Source: an uncultured Holophagaceae bacterium
GTDB lineage: Bacteria > Acidobacteriota > Holophagae > Holophagales > Holophagaceae
Direction of reading: 5' to 3'
DNA length: 6,713 nt
Assembly (NCBI GenBank): GCA_903890595.1
Contig: CAITBU010000339.1
Span: 1-6,713 of the forward strand
Shown: positions 4,645 through 6,713 of the stretch, one piece after another
Position numbering within the stretch: the first letter of the stretch is position 1
Layout: every line of letters starts with the position of its first letter
The notes under the pieces: model-generated
Seen by the model: only the letters and a program-made list of their open reading frames with translations
What the model was told of the DNA's origin: nothing
Databases searched by the model: none
Translations under genes and position numbers: made by a program

Positions 4645-6513
4645 CTAGCGGCCCCTGGAGGGCGATGCAGCCAGAAGTCCGAGGCGCTGACGGGGGTCCC
4701 AGGCTGGCTTGCCGAGGTCGCGTACGAAGTCGCCGGCGGTGACGAAGGTCCAACCCTCCTTCTGAGCCCGGTCCATGAAGGCGCCCAGGCCCTCCGAGGG
4801 GCGATCCCCGTCGCTGCGCTCTGAGCCCAGGTGCATGAGGACGATGAGGCCGTCCCCGTCCTTGTCCAGGCGCTTCCTCAGGCGCTCCAGGATGGCTTCC
4901 CCGCTGCGGTAGAGGTTGCGCTCCTTGCGGGTGGCCCAGTCCAGGGTATCGGCACCCTCGCTCCAGCCCACATGGCGGTAGCCCACCTCCTCGGCCCAGC
5001 GCCGGAGCTCCGCCGTGTGCTCGCCGTAGGGGGCCCGCCACAGGGGGTCCATGGGCCGACCCAGGAGGCGCAATAGGGCTGTGTCGGCGTCAAACAGCTG
5101 CTGTTGGAACCGCTCTCGCGTCCACTTGGGATCGCGCTTCATGCCCGGGGCGAAGTGGGGGTGGCTTAGGGTGTGATTGCCCAGCTCATGGCCCTCGGCG
5201 GCCATGCGGCGCACCAGGGCGGGGTAGTGCTGGATGAAGGCCCCCGTGAGGAAGAAGGTGGAGTGGACCCTCCGGGCTTTCAGCAGGTCCAGGATCTGGG
5301 CGGCGACTTCTGCATTGGAACCGCCATCGAAGCTGAGCAGGAGGCGCTTGCGGCCCGTGGGACCGCGGGTGAGATTGAGGGCCTCCCCGGCACCGGGCCA
5401 GGCGGGCACCTGGGTCTGCAGCGGCTGCGGGGCCTGGGGTGGCCGGGCCGGCAGGGTCTCCAGGAGGTTCGGTGTGGCGGTGCTGCGGCGGGCGGTGGGG
5501 GCCGTCTCGGGGGCGCCCGTGGTGGCCGCTCGCCGGCCTGCCAGGGGGGTCAGGTGGGAACTGGGCAGGGTGGTCTCGGTCTGCGCCCAGGCGGGTAGGG
5601 TGGGCGCGGCGGACCGGGTGACCGGTGCCTGGTCCGTGCGGGGTAGGGTGAGTGGCTTGCGCTCGGGGAGGGCCGGCACGGGGGCGCTGGGCAGGAAGGT
5701 CTCTGCTCGGGCCCGGGCCGGTGGCAGGGTCGGGGCCGGTCGGGTCGAAGGAGCCTGGTCCGTGCGGGGCAGGGTAAGTGGCTTGCGCTCGGGGAGGGCC
5801 TGCATGGGGGCGCTGGGCAGGAAGGTTTCGGCCCGGGCCCGGGCGGGTGGCAGGGGCGGCGTTGGCCGGGTGGCAGGCGCCTGGTCTGTGCGGGGCAGGG
5901 TCTGAGGCGTGCGCGCAGACAGGGGCGGCACCGGGGCGCTGGGCAGGAAGGTCTCCGCCCGGGCCCGGGCTGGTGGCAGGGTCGGGGCCGGTCGGGTCGA
6001 AGGAGCCTGGTCCGTGCGGGGTAGGGTGAGTGGCTTGCGCTCGGGGAGGGGTGGCACCGGGGTGCTGGGGAGGCCGGACTCGGCCCGGGTGCTCGGCGGC
6101 GTCGGCCGGGCCGGGAGCGGGGCGGGCTTCGGTGTGGGGATCGGCGCAGGCGTAGGCCCAACCGGCTTCGGGGTAGCTGCGGGCGGGGTGGTGGCAAAGG
6201 TGAAGCGGGCCAGTTCCACACCTTCCCCCGTGAGCAGGACGGCGGTCTGTCCCTCCGGAGGCCGCAGGAACTCCCAGCGCACCGGGCCCAGCTCAGCGAA
6301 GCGGCGCTCCCGGATGGAGGCACCCTCCAGGCGCAGCTCCGTGTCCCGGTCCACCTCCCCCTCGATGACCGCCCAGCTGCCCAGGGGGTGCCAGCTCCAG
6401 GGCGTCAGGGGGCTGGCTGGCATCACCGCTGCGGGGGGCTTGGGCTCTGGAGCCTGCTCTCGTCCGCAGGCCACCAGGAGCAACAGCGGCAGTGCGGCCG
6501 CACGGAGCCTCAC
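4645..6513 (-). CDS. Lipoprotein polysaccharide deacetylase (NodB fold) with a repetitive Pro-rich linker
   Basis: NodB-type enzymes remove N- or O-acetyl groups from glycans such as peptidoglycan or chitin-like polymers. The 622-residue product begins MRLRAAALPLLLLVAC, a lipoprotein signal with lipobox LVAC and the lipid site at Cys16. A small beta-rich region follows (about 35-108), then a Pro/Ala/Thr/Arg-rich linker (about 109-370) with 42-residue repeats, then the catalytic domain (about 388-600). Catalytic motifs are SFDGG (394-398, in place of the usual TFDDG: the first Asp is kept, the second is Gly), NHTLSHPH (446-453, zinc-ligand His447 and His451), RAPYGE (493-498), LDW (524-526) and LMHLG (559-563). 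The start is GTG, supported by the signal peptide and by a GTGA overlap with the preceding gene; I see no Shine-Dalgarno sequence, so translation is probably coupled. It is predicted to act in the periplasm, tethered to a membrane, with the linker reaching into the wall. The substrate cannot be read from sequence. Confidence 0.94.
   Translation of the reverse strand: MRLRAAALPLLLLVACGREQAPEPKPPAAVMPASPLTPWSWHPLGSWAVIEGEVDRDTELRLEGASIRERRFAELGPVRWEFLRPPEGQTAVLLTGEGVELARFTFATTPPAATPKPVGPTPAPIPTPKPAPLPARPTPPSTRAESGLPSTPVPPLPERKPLTLPRTDQAPSTRPAPTLPPARARAETFLPSAPVPPLSARTPQTLPRTDQAPATRPTPPLPPARARAETFLPSAPMQALPERKPLTLPRTDQAPSTRPAPTLPPARARAETFLPSAPVPALPERKPLTLPRTDQAPVTRSAAPTLPAWAQTETTLPSSHLTPLAGRRAATTGAPETAPTARRSTATPNLLETLPARPPQAPQPLQTQVPAWPGAGEALNLTRGPTGRKRLLLSFDGGSNAEVAAQILDLLKARRVHSTFFLTGAFIQHYPALVRRMAAEGHELGNHTLSHPHFAPGMKRDPKWTRERFQQQLFDADTALLRLLGRPMDPLWRAPYGEHTAELRRWAEEVGYRHVGWSEGADTLDWATRKERNLYRSGEAILERLRKRLDKDGDGLIVLMHLGSERSDGDRPSEGLGAFMDRAQKEGWTFVTAGDFVRDLGKPAWDPRQRLGLLAASPSRGR
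5497..6114 (-). repeat. 126-bp (42-residue) tandem repeat in the deacetylase linker
   Basis: Three full units lie head to tail: 5875-6000, 5749-5874 and 5623-5748. A shortened, diverged unit precedes them (6001-6114) and a degenerate one follows (5497-5622). Each full unit encodes a version of TRPAPTLPPARARAETFLPS followed by APVPxLPERKPLTLPRTDQAP. The phase is exactly 126 bp, so the frame is preserved. Unit similarity is mosaic: the first halves of units 5875-6000 and 5623-5748 match best, 252 bp apart, while the PERKPLTLPRTDQAP half is shared by the first, third and fourth units but altered in 5875-6000. The translated region is rich in Pro and Arg, low in hydrophobics and predicted to be extended and disordered, as expected for a wall-spanning spacer. 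Confidence 0.95.
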
Positions 6514-6713
6514 AGCGGGCCGTTGAGGCGGCAGAGAGCCCAGTAGTTCGCCTTCTCCCGGACCTTCACTGAGGTGGGTTGCAGGGCGGCTGCCTGCAGG
6601 TGCAGGAAGGCTGACTCCGCCAGCACCTCGGCGGTGGGGTTGCGCCCCGCCAGGCCCGGCAAGTCGTTGAGCAGGCGGTAGTCCAGGCCGGCGACCCAGG
6701 CATCGAGGGCCGC
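6510..6713 (-). CDS. C-terminal 67 residues of an unidentified protein
   Basis: On the minus strand the frame is open from the window edge (6713) to TGA at 6512-6510, giving 67 residues with strong G/C third-position bias. The sequence runs from AALDAWVAGLDYRLLNDLPG to ALCRLNGPL and looks mostly alpha-helical (Ala, Leu, Glu and Gln rich). I do not recognise a family. Its stop overlaps the GTG start of the deacetylase (GTGA at 6513-6510), a typical sign of a shared operon and translational coupling. The start codon and any N-terminal domains lie beyond the window. Confidence 0.8.
   Translation of the reverse strand, partial: AALDAWVAGLDYRLLNDLPGLAGRNPTAEVLAESAFLHLQAAALQPTSVKVREKANYWALCRLNGPL

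Noticed and set aside
2006..4648. 880-codon open frame on the + strand opposite ftsK
   Set aside because: It spans the whole of ftsK in antisense. The translation is low-complexity, rich in Gly, His, Gln and Ala, with no recognisable domain. Long antisense frames are expected in GC-rich genes with G/C third positions.
5234..5905. + strand frame with repeated Gly/Arg/Ser-rich segments
   Set aside because: The repetition is just the reverse complement of the deacetylase linker repeat; there is no independent evidence of coding.
5623..6050. Repeated LPRTD in the linker, similar to a sortase LPxTG signal
   Set aside because: The Gly is replaced by Asp, the motif is internal and repeated, and there is no C-terminal hydrophobic anchor. 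The protein has a lipobox instead.

Overview
This 6.7 kb window of high-GC DNA (strong G/C preference at third codon positions) looks like chromosome from a free-living Gram-negative-type bacterium. An exported protein with a single haem-c motif, a lipoprotein signal and a lone FtsK fit that picture. The style of the genes makes me think of Acidobacteriota (Holophaga/Geothrix-like) or another anaerobic, cytochrome-rich lineage. That is only an impression, because no taxonomic marker is present.

Layout. Bases 1-204 (+) are the 3' end of a gene whose product carries a CLTCH haem-c-type motif. Bases 205-542 have no convincing gene. They hold a nearly perfect 28-bp inverted repeat (276-303 / 451-478) made of CTTGGCG heptamers, enclosing a strong + strand intrinsic terminator (399-450). 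Bases 543-1916 (-) encode an exported protein with a CTTCH motif and three rhodanese domains; it probably has its own promoter in the AT-rich gap 1917-2059. Bases 2060-4600 (-) encode the DNA translocase FtsK. Bases 4645-6513 (-) encode a lipoprotein polysaccharide deacetylase (NodB fold) whose Pro-rich linker contains a 42-residue (126-bp) tandem repeat. Bases 6510-6713 (-) are the 3' end of a further gene that overlaps the deacetylase start by GTGA.

How the genes work together. The three right-hand genes (unknown gene, deacetylase, ftsK) are co-directional, with a 4-nt overlap and then a 44-nt gap, so they probably form one operon read right to left. This would link envelope glycan modification with septal chromosome segregation. 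The rhodanese gene lies downstream but is separated by 143 nt and is probably expressed independently. It converges on the haem-motif gene at the left edge.

I see no dramatic new defence or mobile system. The items most worth following up are the heptamer-built inverted-repeat element around the terminator, the haem-motif/triple-rhodanese fusion, and the mosaic 126-bp repeat in the deacetylase linker, which also repeats GGGNAGGG motifs on one strand.
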